A DNA stretch of 32,612 bases from an uncultured Bacteroidota bacterium (lineage in GTDB: Bacteria; Bacteroidota; Bacteroidia; Chitinophagales; Chitinophagaceae), in the NCBI GenBank assembly GCA_903821465.1, contig CAIJLK010000265.1, positions 1 through 32,612 on the forward strand, read 5' to 3'. The notes under the pieces were generated by a model. That model was not told where the DNA came from. It saw only the letters and a program-made list of their open reading frames with translations, and made no database searches. This document shows positions 1 through 9,119 of this stretch, piece by piece (positions within the stretch are counted from its first letter, which is position 1; every line of letters begins with the position of its first letter). The translations under genes and the position numbers were made by a program.

Positions 1-1049
1 ATAAACACGGTGGGCAATATCAGTGCAGAATAAATTAATAAATGATGTTGCAGTGTAATATTATTTGGTCCGAAGAATTTTGCAAAGCCCAAGCTTTCAC
101 GGAAAACAACTGGTGCATCTTTCCAAACTCTTTGACTTAAAATAATATACTCAGAAGGAATGGAAGTAAGGGTTAAGAATGTTTTCCATCCAAATGGAAT
201 GAGCACTAGTGTAATAAAAAATAAGATCCCCATCAATACAATTCTCAAAAGAGTTTTGAAATCTCTAGAATACAAATAATAGACCAACATGGCAGGGATC
301 CAACCAACTAATGAATACCTACTGAGTACACAAAGTGAAGTAGCCATCCCGATCAGCCAGCCATTATTACTCATTAATGCCAGGGCGAGAAAACTATAAA
401 ACAAGATCACCACACCTTCTTCTGTATAGATCAGCAAACCAGAATTGTGCGCATTTAATATCCACCAAATGAGCAGGAATGCGGCAAAGAAAATAGCCCC
501 AGATTTTTTGTGCAAGGGTTGAATACGCCAGATAAATAAGGCTGTTAAAATAAAAAGCGCCACGACGGTGGTCCATCTTGGATCAGCATCAAAAAAAACA
601 GGAATGCTAAAAGGTAACCACATGGCGGGTAAATAAATGGGATGCATGCCACCCCAGATTTCCGGGATCACATCATACACATGACTTCCTGCCCCATGTA
701 TAAATCGTTCGCTCATAATTTTAATGATGGGCAACATATCAGCGTCGTGGTAATCTAGTGGGGCATCTTCCATCCAATGAAGGGCAGATCCCAGGATACA
801 GATCATTGTCATGGCCAAGATCCACCAGCGATATTTATTAACGGTTTTTGAAAGATCGAAGGGTTTGTTGGGTATTGGATCTGGACTTGGTAAAACAAGC
901 GCGAACCAACAAATGAGGAGCCCGGATAGGGTAAATACAATACTTGTAACCCCAGTCAGAAATTTTAGTTTCAGTGCATAGGTAACGCAAATGGTTTCAA
1001 CTAGAAATGCGATCAGTAAAATTTTTCTCCGAATTACTATATGATTCAT
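1..1049 (-). CDS. Polytopic membrane protein, GT-C-like, 3' end cut by window edge
   Basis: The minus-strand frame opens at ATG 1049 and stays open to base 1, so at least 349 codons are present and the C-terminus lies outside the window. The translation is strongly hydrophobic with repeated transmembrane-length stretches (about residues 9-28, 32-52, 75-92, and several more after residue 160). A loop after the third segment carries an acidic motif DYHDAD around residues 99-104. An acidic motif in the first large extracytoplasmic loop is typical of GT-C fold glycosyltransferases that use lipid-linked sugars, and this protein has that general shape. I infer a membrane glycosyltransferase or mannosyltransferase-like protein, but the family is not certain. 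It is divergent from fabG at 1123, with 73 bp between the starts. Confidence 0.6.
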   Translation of the reverse strand, partial: MNHIVIRRKILLIAFLVETICVTYALKLKFLTGVTSIVFTLSGLLICWFALVLPSPDPIPNKPFDLSKTVNKYRWWILAMTMICILGSALHWMEDAPLDYHDADMLPIIKIMSERFIHGAGSHVYDVIPEIWGGMHPIYLPAMWLPFSIPVFFDADPRWTTVVALFILTALFIWRIQPLHKKSGAIFFAAFLLIWWILNAHNSGLLIYTEEGVVILFYSFLALALMSNNGWLIGMATSLCVLSRYSLVGWIPAMLVYYLYSRDFKTLLRIVLMGILFFITLVLIPFGWKTFLTLTSIPSEYIILSQRVWKDAPVVFRESLGFAKFFGPNNITLQHHLLIYSALILPTVF

Positions 1050-1122
1050 CTTCTCTAAAGTATCTAATAGAACGAAAATACTTTGTTTTATTTTACATTT
1101 GCCGTCGATCAAACAAGTAATC

Positions 1123-1878
1123 ATGCAATTATTACAGAATAAAGTAGCGATAGTAACTGGTGCGGCCCGTGGAATTGGTGCAGCCATAGCTTTGAAATTA
1201 GCTGAACAGGGTGCAGATGTGGCTTTTACTTATGTGAGCGATAGTAGTGCAGAAAAAGCCGCCGCATTAGAAGCACAAATTCAGGCTTTGGGTGTTAAAG
1301 CCAAGGCTTATAAGAGTAACGCTGCTGTATTTGCAGAATGCGAATCTTTTGTGGCAGAAGTTATTAAAGAGTTTGGTAAGGTTGATATCTGTGTAAACAA
1401 TGCAGGAATTTCAAAGGATAATTTATTATTGAGAATGACCGAAGAGCAATGGGATGATGTAATTGATATTAACTTGAAGAGTGTGTTTAATATGACCAAG
1501 CAGGTTATTCGTCCAATGATGAAGGCTAAGTCTGGTTCTATTATCAATATGAGTTCGATCATTGGTATTAGAGGTAATGCTGGTCAGAGTAGCTATGCAG
1601 CATCAAAAGCCGGCATTATTGGATTCACTAAATCGATAGCTGCGGAATTGGGTAGCCGTAATATTCGTTGTAATGCCATTGCACCCGGATTTATTGAAAC
1701 TGATATGACCCATTATTTGCAAGATGGCGATGGAGCTACTGAATTCTTGAAAAAAATTCCTTTGGGACGTTTCGGAAAAGCAGAAGAAATTGCGAATACC
1801 ACTTTGTTTTTAGCATCTGATTGGAGCAATTATATCACCGGACAGGTAATTAGCATCTGTGGTGGGTTAAATATTTAA
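1123..1878 (+). CDS. fabG: 3-oxoacyl-ACP reductase-like SDR (FabG)
   Basis: Short-chain dehydrogenase/reductase of 251 residues, the usual FabG length. It probably carries out NADPH-dependent reduction of 3-oxoacyl-ACP in cytoplasmic fatty acid synthesis. Visible motifs are the nucleotide-binding TGAARGIG near residues 12-19, NNAG at 92-95, and the catalytic set N117, S145, Y158 and K162. The C-terminal half has the IAPGFIETDM segment typical of FabG. I chose ATG 1123, giving MQLLQNKVAIVTG; an upstream in-frame TTG at 1099 would add eight residues that do not look like the family N-terminus. The beta-carbonic anhydrase follows 33 bp downstream on the same strand. SDR paralogues with other substrates are common, so the substrate is inferred. 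Confidence 0.85.
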   Translation: MQLLQNKVAIVTGAARGIGAAIALKLAEQGADVAFTYVSDSSAEKAAALEAQIQALGVKAKAYKSNAAVFAECESFVAEVIKEFGKVDICVNNAGISKDNLLLRMTEEQWDDVIDINLKSVFNMTKQVIRPMMKAKSGSIINMSSIIGIRGNAGQSSYAASKAGIIGFTKSIAAELGSRNIRCNAIAPGFIETDMTHYLQDGDGATEFLKKIPLGRFGKAEEIANTTLFLASDWSNYITGQVISICGGLNI

Positions 1879-1911
1879 GTTCGTATATAACGTCACTTAT
1901 AAAGTCAATCC

Positions 1912-2544
1912 ATGTATTCATATCAAAAATTGCTAGAGGAGAATAAAATCTGGGCTGCGGAACAAGTTGAGAGAGATCCTGAATATTTTTCTAGGCTTGT
2001 AGATATTCAACAACCCGAATTTATGTGGATTGGATGCAGTGATAGCCGTGTGCCTGCAAATGAATTAACTGGTTCGCAACCAGGCGAAATATTTGTGCAT
2101 CGTAATGTTGCCAATATGGTGGTGCATACCGATTTAAACATGTTGAGTGTTTTGCAATACGCAGTAGAAGTATTGAAAGTGAAACATATTATTGTATGCG
2201 GTCACTATGGATGTGGTGGTATAAGAGCGGCCATGACTCAAACTAGTCTCGGATTAATCAATAAATGGTTGCGTAATATTAAAGACGTGTATCGTTTGCA
2301 TCGCGAAGAAATCAATGCAATTGAAGACGAAACAAAAAAATCAGACAGATTAGTTGAATTAAATGTTCGTGAACAGGTCATGAACCTTGCTAAAACATCC
2401 ATTGTACAAGGAGCCTGGAAATCAGAGAACAGACCAGATCTACACGGATGGGTATATGATTTGCACGATGGCGTAATCAATCCCGTTTTTGAAATTCTTG
2501 CTGGGGATCATATTGATCCATTATATGAATATGATAATTTATAA
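1912..2544 (+). CDS. can: Beta-class carbonic anhydrase
   Basis: Zinc enzyme interconverting CO2 and bicarbonate, cytoplasmic, 210 residues, full length for the beta class. The zinc and catalytic motifs are clear: CSDSR with C42, D44 and R46, then HYGCGG with H98 and C101. The protein has no signal peptide. It lies 33 bp behind fabG on the same strand, so the two may be co-transcribed. Bicarbonate is needed by acetyl-CoA carboxylase, which could link it to fatty acid synthesis, but that link is an inference from adjacency only. No terminator is obvious after the stop. Confidence 0.93.
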   Translation: MYSYQKLLEENKIWAAEQVERDPEYFSRLVDIQQPEFMWIGCSDSRVPANELTGSQPGEIFVHRNVANMVVHTDLNMLSVLQYAVEVLKVKHIIVCGHYGCGGIRAAMTQTSLGLINKWLRNIKDVYRLHREEINAIEDETKKSDRLVELNVREQVMNLAKTSIVQGAWKSENRPDLHGWVYDLHDGVINPVFEILAGDHIDPLYEYDNL

Positions 2545-2654
2545 CTGCAATTCTTACATTCAAATTATTTAAATACGATTAGAAACCAATGCATCATAGG
2601 TGATTTCATGAATTTTTCATTATTTTGGTTAATTTGTTATGAAATCCTTAAAAT

Positions 2655-5498
2655 ATGAAGCATATAAAATCTGTATTTCTACTTTTTGTAGCAGTACTCA
2701 TCACTCAGGTATTATTAGCCCAAATCAAAACAATTAGTGGTGTTGTAAAAGATAAAAAGGGTCAGCCAATTGAAGGTGCTGCAGTTAGAAATAAGACAAC
2801 TGGGGTCACTACCCCTACTGCTAAGGATGGTAGTTTTAGTATTAAAGCAAGTGAAACTGATGTATTAACGATCAGTTCGATCGGTTTTGAATCAATCTCT
2901 ATAAAAGGCGCTAATACAATGTCTATTGTATTACAAGAAGCAGCAATTGAATTACAGGAAGTTGTTTTGCTTGGTAGCAGAAAAGGAGGAAGGGTAAAAA
3001 CCGAATCAGCAGTTCCTGTTGATGTGATCAATATTAATCAGGCAGGAGTTCCTACTGCAAAGATGGATCTGACATCTGTATTAAATTATGTTGCTCCATC
3101 ATTCAACTATAATAAACAATCTGGAGCCGATGGGGCCGACCATGTTGATTTGGGTACACTTCGTGGTTTGGGACCAGATCAAACTTTAGTATTGATCAAT
3201 GGTAAAAGAAGGCATCAAACTGCATTCGTTGCTTTGTTTGGAACTAAGGGCCGTGGTAATTCAGGGGTTGATTTAAATGCATTTCCTCAATCTGCGGTTG
3301 ATAAAATAGAAATTTTACGTGATGGTGCATCTGCACAATATGGTTCTGATGCGATTGCAGGTGTAATCAATTTATCACTGAAAAAAGACGTGAATCATTG
3401 GAGTATCAATACAGGATGGTCTGGTTATTATGATACTAAGTATAATTCATATAATACAAGAGATACAAAAAGATACATTTACAGTAACCCAATAGATGGT
3501 GGTACATTTTCTTTCTCAGCAAATAATGGTGTGAAGATTGGAAATAAGGGTGGATTCTTAAACGTATCATTCGATTACTTAAATCAAGCAAAGACTTTCA
3601 GACAAGTTGCTGATACCAATGTGTGGACCAACCCTAATGCACAAATATTGAATTCTGGAAGAAGAGCATTTGGGGATGGTTCTGTTACTACGGCAGGTAC
3701 CATGTTTAATATGGAAATTCCTACCAATGCAACCACAACATTCTATGCATTTGGAGGATACAATTATAAAAAATCAGATGCTTATGCCTATAGCAGAAAC
3801 TGGAGTGCAAGACCAGATCGTTTTCCAGTAACCGCTACAGGTTCGATGATCAATGTTCCTGGAATCATGACAACAGATAAAGATGGTGAAACCTGGTATA
3901 ACCCGCATATTCAAACTGTGATTCAGGATATCTCATTATCTGCAGGAATTAAAGGCGTTACTAAGAATGATTGGACTTGGGATTTGAGTAATACAGTTGG
4001 TAGAAATGATTTTCATTATTATGGAGATAAAACTTTCAATGCATCAAACATTGGAAATACTACTCAAACACATTTTGATGATGGCGGATTTAATTTCTTA
4101 CAGAACACATCCAATTTAGATTTTAATAAGTCGTTTAAATCTATTGCACAAGGATTGAATATTGCCTGGGGTGCTGAATTCCGTTTTGAGCAGTATGGTA
4201 TTTATAAAGGAGAAGAAGCTTCATATAAAGGATATACCAATAGTTTAGGTCAAGCCCCAGGTGCACAAGGCTTCCCAGGATTTAGTCCCTCTGATGTTGT
4301 AAAAGCAAACCGTTCTAATTTAGGTGGATACTTCGATGCGGAATTGAATATTACAAAAGAGTGGTTAGTTGATGGAGCAGTTCGTTTAGAAAACTATTCT
4401 GATTTCGGATTTGTAAATACGTACAAATTAGCCTCACGTTATAAAGTAACCAATAACTTTAATCTTCGTGGATCAATAAGCACTGGTTTCCGTGCACCAT
4501 CATTACAACAAATTAATTTCAGTAATACACTTACTTCATTCAGTGGTGCACAGTTAGTACAATCACGTATTGCACGTAATGATGATGCAGTTACAAAAGC
4601 GGCAGGTATTCCTAACTTGAAACAAGAAACTTCTTTGAATGCTAGTATTGGTTTTGCATGGAAGCCAGCAAAAGGATTTACACTTACTGTAGATGGCTAT
4701 TCAGTTGCAGTGAAGGACAGAGTTGTTTTATCAGGTCTGTTTAGTGCAAGTGACGCTTCATTACCTAAAGCATTTACAGATCAGTTAAACAACTTGGGTG
4801 TTGCAACTGCACAGTTCTTTGCAAACTCAGTAAACACAACCAATACAGGGGTTGATATCGTTGCAGACTACACAAAAAAATGGGGTAATAAATCATTCAA
4901 AATTTTGTTAGCAGGAAATATTCAGAAGATGCAAATTGATGCAGTTCATGTACCTACAGCTTTGAATGATAGCTATGCGCATCAAAAAACATTTTTCAGT
5001 GATCGCGAAGCAGCATTCTTGTTAGCTTCTGCTCCGAATGCAAAAATTACTTTGAACCTTGAGTATAGCGTTGGTAAAATTGGTTTGGGTGCACACTTTA
5101 CTTATTTCGGAGAGCAGTCGTCTAAGGGTTTTGGATGGACTGGTTTAGCTAGTCAGGCTGGTACAAATGGACCGGGTGATCCGAATATTTCAGGAAGTTT
5201 TGCAGGTATCGATCCTTATGTAGATGTAGATGGATACAGCGATCAAGTGCATGTTACTCCAGAAATATTTAAATACAGTCCGAAAGTAACCACAGATATT
5301 TTTGCTTCCTATAAGTTTTGTAAAGCAGCAAGTTTATTCATGGGCGCTGATAATTTATTTAATGTACATCCTGATTTTGCTGCTGTTAAAAATGCAAGAT
5401 ATGAGGCATTGGATAATGAAACAGGTGGACCATGGGAGTCTGTTCAAATGGGCTTTAATGGGTTAAGGTTATTTACAAAATTGGTATTGAACTTCTAA
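2655..5498 (+). CDS. TonB-dependent outer-membrane receptor
   Basis: A 947-residue TonB-dependent receptor. It begins with a signal peptide (hydrophobic run to about residue 22, cleavage near LLAQ). Next comes a carboxypeptidase-regulatory-like Ig domain at about 25-95 (GVVKDKKGQPIEGA, IGFESISI), which is typical of Bacteroidota receptors. The plug domain spans about 115-240 and contains LRGLGPDQTLVLINGKRR and DGASAQYGSDAIAGVINL. The rest is a 22-strand-type barrel with aromatic-rich strands and a C-terminal phenylalanine (KLVLNF). No SusD-like partner follows, so this is not a classical SusCD polysaccharide pair; a small ligand such as a siderophore, cofactor or metal complex is possible but cannot be read from the sequence. 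A strong terminator sits directly behind the gene. Confidence 0.93.
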   Translation: MKHIKSVFLLFVAVLITQVLLAQIKTISGVVKDKKGQPIEGAAVRNKTTGVTTPTAKDGSFSIKASETDVLTISSIGFESISIKGANTMSIVLQEAAIELQEVVLLGSRKGGRVKTESAVPVDVININQAGVPTAKMDLTSVLNYVAPSFNYNKQSGADGADHVDLGTLRGLGPDQTLVLINGKRRHQTAFVALFGTKGRGNSGVDLNAFPQSAVDKIEILRDGASAQYGSDAIAGVINLSLKKDVNHWSINTGWSGYYDTKYNSYNTRDTKRYIYSNPIDGGTFSFSANNGVKIGNKGGFLNVSFDYLNQAKTFRQVADTNVWTNPNAQILNSGRRAFGDGSVTTAGTMFNMEIPTNATTTFYAFGGYNYKKSDAYAYSRNWSARPDRFPVTATGSMINVPGIMTTDKDGETWYNPHIQTVIQDISLSAGIKGVTKNDWTWDLSNTVGRNDFHYYGDKTFNASNIGNTTQTHFDDGGFNFLQNTSNLDFNKSFKSIAQGLNIAWGAEFRFEQYGIYKGEEASYKGYTNSLGQAPGAQGFPGFSPSDVVKANRSNLGGYFDAELNITKEWLVDGAVRLENYSDFGFVNTYKLASRYKVTNNFNLRGSISTGFRAPSLQQINFSNTLTSFSGAQLVQSRIARNDDAVTKAAGIPNLKQETSLNASIGFAWKPAKGFTLTVDGYSVAVKDRVVLSGLFSASDASLPKAFTDQLNNLGVATAQFFANSVNTTNTGVDIVADYTKKWGNKSFKILLAGNIQKMQIDAVHVPTALNDSYAHQKTFFSDREAAFLLASAPNAKITLNLEYSVGKIGLGAHFTYFGEQSSKGFGWTGLASQAGTNGPGDPNISGSFAGIDPYVDVDGYSDQVHVTPEIFKYSPKVTTDIFASYKFCKAASLFMGADNLFNVHPDFAAVKNARYEALDNETGGPWESVQMGFNGLRLFTKLVLNF

Positions 5499-5512
5499 TA
5501 ATTTCTCGATCT

Positions 5513-5560
5513 AATCTGCGAATTGCTGCTCATAAGAATAGCTATTCGCAGATTTTTTAT
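5513..5560 (+). terminator. Rho-independent terminator after the TonB receptor
   Basis: Perfect 11-bp inverted repeat: AATCTGCGAAT at 5513-5523 and ATTCGCAGATT at 5544-5554, followed by a run of T to 5558. The 20-nt loop is long. It ends only 16 bases before the ATG of the SAM hydrolase gene. Confidence 0.85.
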
Positions 5561-5575
5561 TTTAAAAAAGATTGT

Positions 5576-6481
5576 ATGCAATTCAAAAAAATTCTATTGA
5601 TAGTAACCCTTGCATTTTTTGCAAAGCTGCATGCACAAAACAAGACAGTAGTTTTTCAATCTGATTTTGGCTTGAAAGATGGCGCTGTTTCTGCTATGAA
5701 AGGTGTAGCAATGGGTGTATCGCCAGATTTGAAATTGTATGATCTGACACATGAGATCCCGGCTTATAATATTTGGGAAGCAGCATATCGTTTAGAGCAA
5801 ACAGTAACTTATTGGCCTGCAGGAACTGTTTTTGTTTCAGTAGTTGATCCGGGTGTTGGAACGAATCGTAAATCGGTTGTGGTGAAAACAAAGACGGGTC
5901 ATTATATTGTTACCCCCGATAATGGCACACTTACATTAATTGCTACTTCCTTAGGTATTGCAGAAAGAAGAGAAATTAATGAAGCAGTGAATAGGAGAAA
6001 CGGTTCACAGAAATCATATACTTTTCACGGACGTGATGTGTATGCATTCACTGCAGCAAGACTGGCATCGGGTGCCATTAGTTTTGAGCAAGTGGGAAAT
6101 TTATTAAGCAATGAAGTAGTTTCGATCCCTTATCAGAAAGCAGTAAAAGAAGGCAATCTGTTGAAGGGAAATATTTCTATATTGGATATTCAATATGGGA
6201 ATATATGGACCAATATTCCTGCCGAAATGGTGCAGCAAATTGGTTTGAAGTACGGACAAAGTCTGAGCCTTCGCATTTTCCACAAGGGAGTTAAAGTATG
6301 GGAGGGACAAGCACCATATTGTGAAACTTTTGGTGCTGTTGCAAAGGGTAAGCCATTAGTTTATTTGAATAGTTTGATGCAATTATCTATTGCATTGAAT
6401 ATGGGAAGCTTTGCAGAAACATTTCATGTAGGTAGCGGAAGCGAATGGAGCATTAGCGCTCAGATAGTTGAGAAAAAATAA
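5576..6481 (+). CDS. SAM hydrolase (DUF62 / SAM hydroxide adenosyltransferase family), exported
   Basis: Family that uses water to split S-adenosylmethionine into adenosine and methionine; it is related to fluorinase and chlorinase. The diagnostic segments are present: QSDFGLKDGAV near residues 28-38, VVDPGVGTNRK with D91 and R98, TPDNGTL, and FHGRDVY with H151. D, R and H form the conserved triad of the hydrolase branch. The 301-residue length fits. The N-terminus MQFKKILLIVTLAFFAKLHAQ looks like a signal peptide cleaved near residue 20, so the enzyme is predicted to be periplasmic or secreted, odd for a SAM-using protein. It lies behind the TonB receptor but is separated by a terminator. 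A different nucleophile or substrate cannot be excluded. Confidence 0.87.
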   Translation: MQFKKILLIVTLAFFAKLHAQNKTVVFQSDFGLKDGAVSAMKGVAMGVSPDLKLYDLTHEIPAYNIWEAAYRLEQTVTYWPAGTVFVSVVDPGVGTNRKSVVVKTKTGHYIVTPDNGTLTLIATSLGIAERREINEAVNRRNGSQKSYTFHGRDVYAFTAARLASGAISFEQVGNLLSNEVVSIPYQKAVKEGNLLKGNISILDIQYGNIWTNIPAEMVQQIGLKYGQSLSLRIFHKGVKVWEGQAPYCETFGAVAKGKPLVYLNSLMQLSIALNMGSFAETFHVGSGSEWSISAQIVEKK

Positions 6482-7894
6482 TCAGCTTTTCTTTTTTGAA
6501 AGATAGTAGATTGGGATACCTGCGCATGTAATTATGATTCCGAGTAATGAATTAATAATGGGCGTAGTTCCATGTTGATAATTACTGATATCGGTATAAA
6601 GCGTTGAACAAAGAAAGAAAACAACAAATGCCACAAAGCATAAAGGTACTATCGGGTAACCCCAAACCTTATAGACTCTCGGAAAGTCGCGCATTTTTTT
6701 ACGCAATAAGAATACACCTAAGCCACTCATTCCATAGAAAAACCAACTCACAAAAATCAACATATCAGTAAGCATATCAAAAGAGCCACTGAAGATTAGA
6801 ACGCAGGTCCATATAGCATTTAAGATCAAAGCATTTCCAGGAGTATTGTATTTTTTTTGAGGCTTCCCCGCCCAGGCAAACCATCGATTTTCTTCACTCA
6901 TAGCATAGGTAACTCTTGCAGTTGCTAAAACATTACTGTTGGTTGTTCCAAGTGTTGAAAGCATTACCATTGCAGCAATTATTCCGCCACCTATGAGCCC
7001 CCAAGTAATGGTAGCTGAATCTGAAGCCACGAATGGCGATATTGCCATTTTATCGATAGGTAAGACATAGATATAGGCAAGGTTGACTAATACATAAATC
7101 ACAATACAAAAACTTAATCCCAAGAAAAGACTTTTAGGAATATTTTTTTTGGGGTCTTTGATTTCACCAGCAACGAATGTAATATTATTCCATCCGTCAT
7201 AAGCCCAGAATGCACCCGCAATAGCAGCCATATAAGCACTAATCAATGCCCAACCATGCGGCATGCTTGGCATGGATGTAACAATATTGTGTATACTTCC
7301 CTTGCCGGAAAATAAGATCCCCCCAATTAATAAAACAATCGCAATTGCTTTCAAAGAAGTTAGTACTCTTTGTAGAGCACCACTATATGCAACACTTAAA
7401 TAATTCACAACCGTTAATAGGAGTATTAGTATAACAGTTAAAATTTTTACGCCAAAATTTTCAATCGGATAAATATTTCCGACAAGAGGGATATGTACAA
7501 CAAAAGCTTTTTCAATTGTTGCGCTGAAATGTGGTAATTCAATAAAGTAGTTGGCATACTGCGAAAACACGTAGGCAATTGATGCATTTCCGGCTGTATT
7601 AAAAACAGCAAATGCCGCCCAACCGTATAAAAATGCAAAAGCATCGCCGTACATTTTTTTAAAAAACACATACTGCCCCCCAGTTTCAGGAAACATGGCA
7701 GCTACTTCCGCATTACTCAATGCGCCGAATAGAGTAATAATACCAGCAACAATCCAAACACTGATCAATAAAATGGGAGAACCCAATTGTGAAGCCATCA
7801 GTGCTGGTTTCATAAAGATCCCTGATCCTATGATTCCACCAATTACTAATGCGATGGTAGTGTTTAGTGATATGCTTCTTTTGAATTCACTCAT
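6482..7894 (-). CDS. APC-superfamily amino acid/amine permease
   Basis: A 470-residue inner-membrane transporter with about 12 hydrophobic segments. The first helix carries the APC signature GGIIGSGIF at residues 19-27, and GAFWAYDGWNNITFVAGEIKDP matches the amino acid/polyamine/organocation permease core (LAT/SteT-like branch). It starts inside the stop of the upstream Rieske gene (ATGA overlap 7891-7894), so the two are almost certainly translated together, and the permease may bring in the oxygenase substrate or exchange it for the product. The stop codon at 6482-6484 directly abuts the stop of the convergent SAM hydrolase gene, so any terminator must lie inside coding sequence. The substrate is unknown. 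Confidence 0.9.
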   Translation of the reverse strand: MSEFKRSISLNTTIALVIGGIIGSGIFMKPALMASQLGSPILLISVWIVAGIITLFGALSNAEVAAMFPETGGQYVFFKKMYGDAFAFLYGWAAFAVFNTAGNASIAYVFSQYANYFIELPHFSATIEKAFVVHIPLVGNIYPIENFGVKILTVILILLLTVVNYLSVAYSGALQRVLTSLKAIAIVLLIGGILFSGKGSIHNIVTSMPSMPHGWALISAYMAAIAGAFWAYDGWNNITFVAGEIKDPKKNIPKSLFLGLSFCIVIYVLVNLAYIYVLPIDKMAISPFVASDSATITWGLIGGGIIAAMVMLSTLGTTNSNVLATARVTYAMSEENRWFAWAGKPQKKYNTPGNALILNAIWTCVLIFSGSFDMLTDMLIFVSWFFYGMSGLGVFLLRKKMRDFPRVYKVWGYPIVPLCFVAFVVFFLCSTLYTDISNYQHGTTPIINSLLGIIITCAGIPIYYLSKKKS

Positions 7895-8976
7895 GCGTTC
7901 AAAGATTCGGCAAGTAAAGAATGAAAATGATGGGTACCCTGTTCGCGATGAACTGCATACCTACCGTGTTTATAAAAACGGGAACGAATTCCTTTTTGAA
8001 CATTCTCTACTACTTCTTCATCTTCTGCTTCAACTGTGGTTAATCCACTTCCAGCACCTTGTTCTAATTTAGATGCGTCATACACAAAACATAGAAAACG
8101 AACCTTGGTGGTTGACTCGGTTTGTGGTTCAATGATATTTAGTGAAAGTCCCCAGGGATAAAAATTGAACATCATGTTTGGATATACCCAAAAATAAAAA
8201 GCAGCAACCTGCTTTCCATAATACTTACTATTTTCTGGAAGTTCAAAAGACAATACGCCTTCTTTAGCAATTCCTACTTGAAGGTTTGAATATTTAAATG
8301 TTTCAGTCGTATAATTTTTAAATTCAATAACCGCGTTCAGTGTAGGGTGCACAAACGGAATATGAAATCCTTCTAAATAGTTTTCGCAATATAATGCCCA
8401 GTTGGCATTTACCAAGAATTCATTACTGAGGTCTTTACGATATTCCATTTTGTTTAATGGTAACCAACCAATAATTTCCAGCATCTCTGTAAAAAAATCT
8501 GATGCTGGAAATATCGGATTCAAACTAGTAAACAATAGCTTCCCCCATTCGAATAATGGAAGTTGTTTTAAATGATTATTTTCTGGTATAAAATTTTCTA
8601 CTTCTCCAAATTCCGGCATCGAAATAAAACGGCCATTTAAATGAAATAAACGACCATGATATTTGCACCTTAATTGGTTGCTTTTACAAGCTTCATATGC
8701 TAGTAGATTTCCACGATGATTACATACGTTCGACAAACAATGCACAATGTTTTCTTTATCCCTTGTAATCACCAGTGGCTCATCGAGATAATTCTCTAAT
8801 AAGTTTACAGGTTGTACATCACCCGGCTCTTTTACCTGATCTTTATGACCAACATACTGCCAGCTATTTGCAAATATTTTTTCTTTTGCTAATTCAAAAT
8901 ATTTTGAATCGATATAGAAATCCTTAGCAATTGTTTTAGCCCTAGCAATATTGGGGTCGATGTAAAAACGGGACAT
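7891..8976 (-). CDS. Rieske non-heme iron oxygenase, alpha-subunit type
   Basis: A 361-residue oxygenase. The Rieske [2Fe-2S] motif is CNH (C85, H87) followed by CKYH (C104, H107). The mononuclear iron site is in ENYLEGFHIPFVH with H205 and H210, and the third ligand is probably D319 or E320 in the C-terminal acidic segment before Q327. The bridging position, three residues before H205, is Glu (E202); many ring-hydroxylating dioxygenases have Asp there, while carnitine and some quaternary-amine oxygenases have Glu. An amine or betaine substrate is therefore a reasonable inference, supported by the overlapping permease gene. No ferredoxin or reductase gene lies nearby, so electrons must come from elsewhere. 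No signal peptide is seen. Confidence 0.9.
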   Translation of the reverse strand: MSRFYIDPNIARAKTIAKDFYIDSKYFELAKEKIFANSWQYVGHKDQVKEPGDVQPVNLLENYLDEPLVITRDKENIVHCLSNVCNHRGNLLAYEACKSNQLRCKYHGRLFHLNGRFISMPEFGEVENFIPENNHLKQLPLFEWGKLLFTSLNPIFPASDFFTEMLEIIGWLPLNKMEYRKDLSNEFLVNANWALYCENYLEGFHIPFVHPTLNAVIEFKNYTTETFKYSNLQVGIAKEGVLSFELPENSKYYGKQVAAFYFWVYPNMMFNFYPWGLSLNIIEPQTESTTKVRFLCFVYDASKLEQGAGSGLTTVEAEDEEVVENVQKGIRSRFYKHGRYAVHREQGTHHFHSLLAESLNA

Positions 8977-9039
8977 GCATCTTATTTCTTTAAAAATAGG
9001 AGATTAAAAGCAGATTTCAGTGAGCGATAATTTTCTTGT

Positions 9040-9094
9040 AAAAAACAAAAAACCTGTTTCTCAATTAATGAATAAATCACAAATGAGAAACAGG
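9040..9094 (-). terminator. Rho-independent terminator of the YncE/efflux unit
   Basis: Inverted repeat CCTGTTTCTCA at 9053-9063 and TGAGAAACAGG at 9084-9094, perfect over 11 bp. On the minus strand it is followed by a T-rich tail (9052 down to 9040). It lies 25 bp after the stop of the beta-propeller gene. Confidence 0.85.
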
Positions 9095-9119
9095 ATCTTA
9101 AAAGTACTCGGGGGTTATA

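Noticed and set aside
1099..1122. Upstream TTG start for FabG
   Set aside because: The eight added residues do not match FabG N-termini; ATG 1123 gives the family start.
2545..2654. Bacteroidota-type promoter before the TonB receptor
   Set aside because: TTTG and TA-rich stretches are present but no -33/-7 pair has both the consensus and correct spacing to the start.
7695..8072. 125-codon plus-strand frame across the permease/Rieske junction
   Set aside because: It is antisense to two well-supported genes with clear motifs, and its translation has no recognisable domain; treated as a shadow frame.
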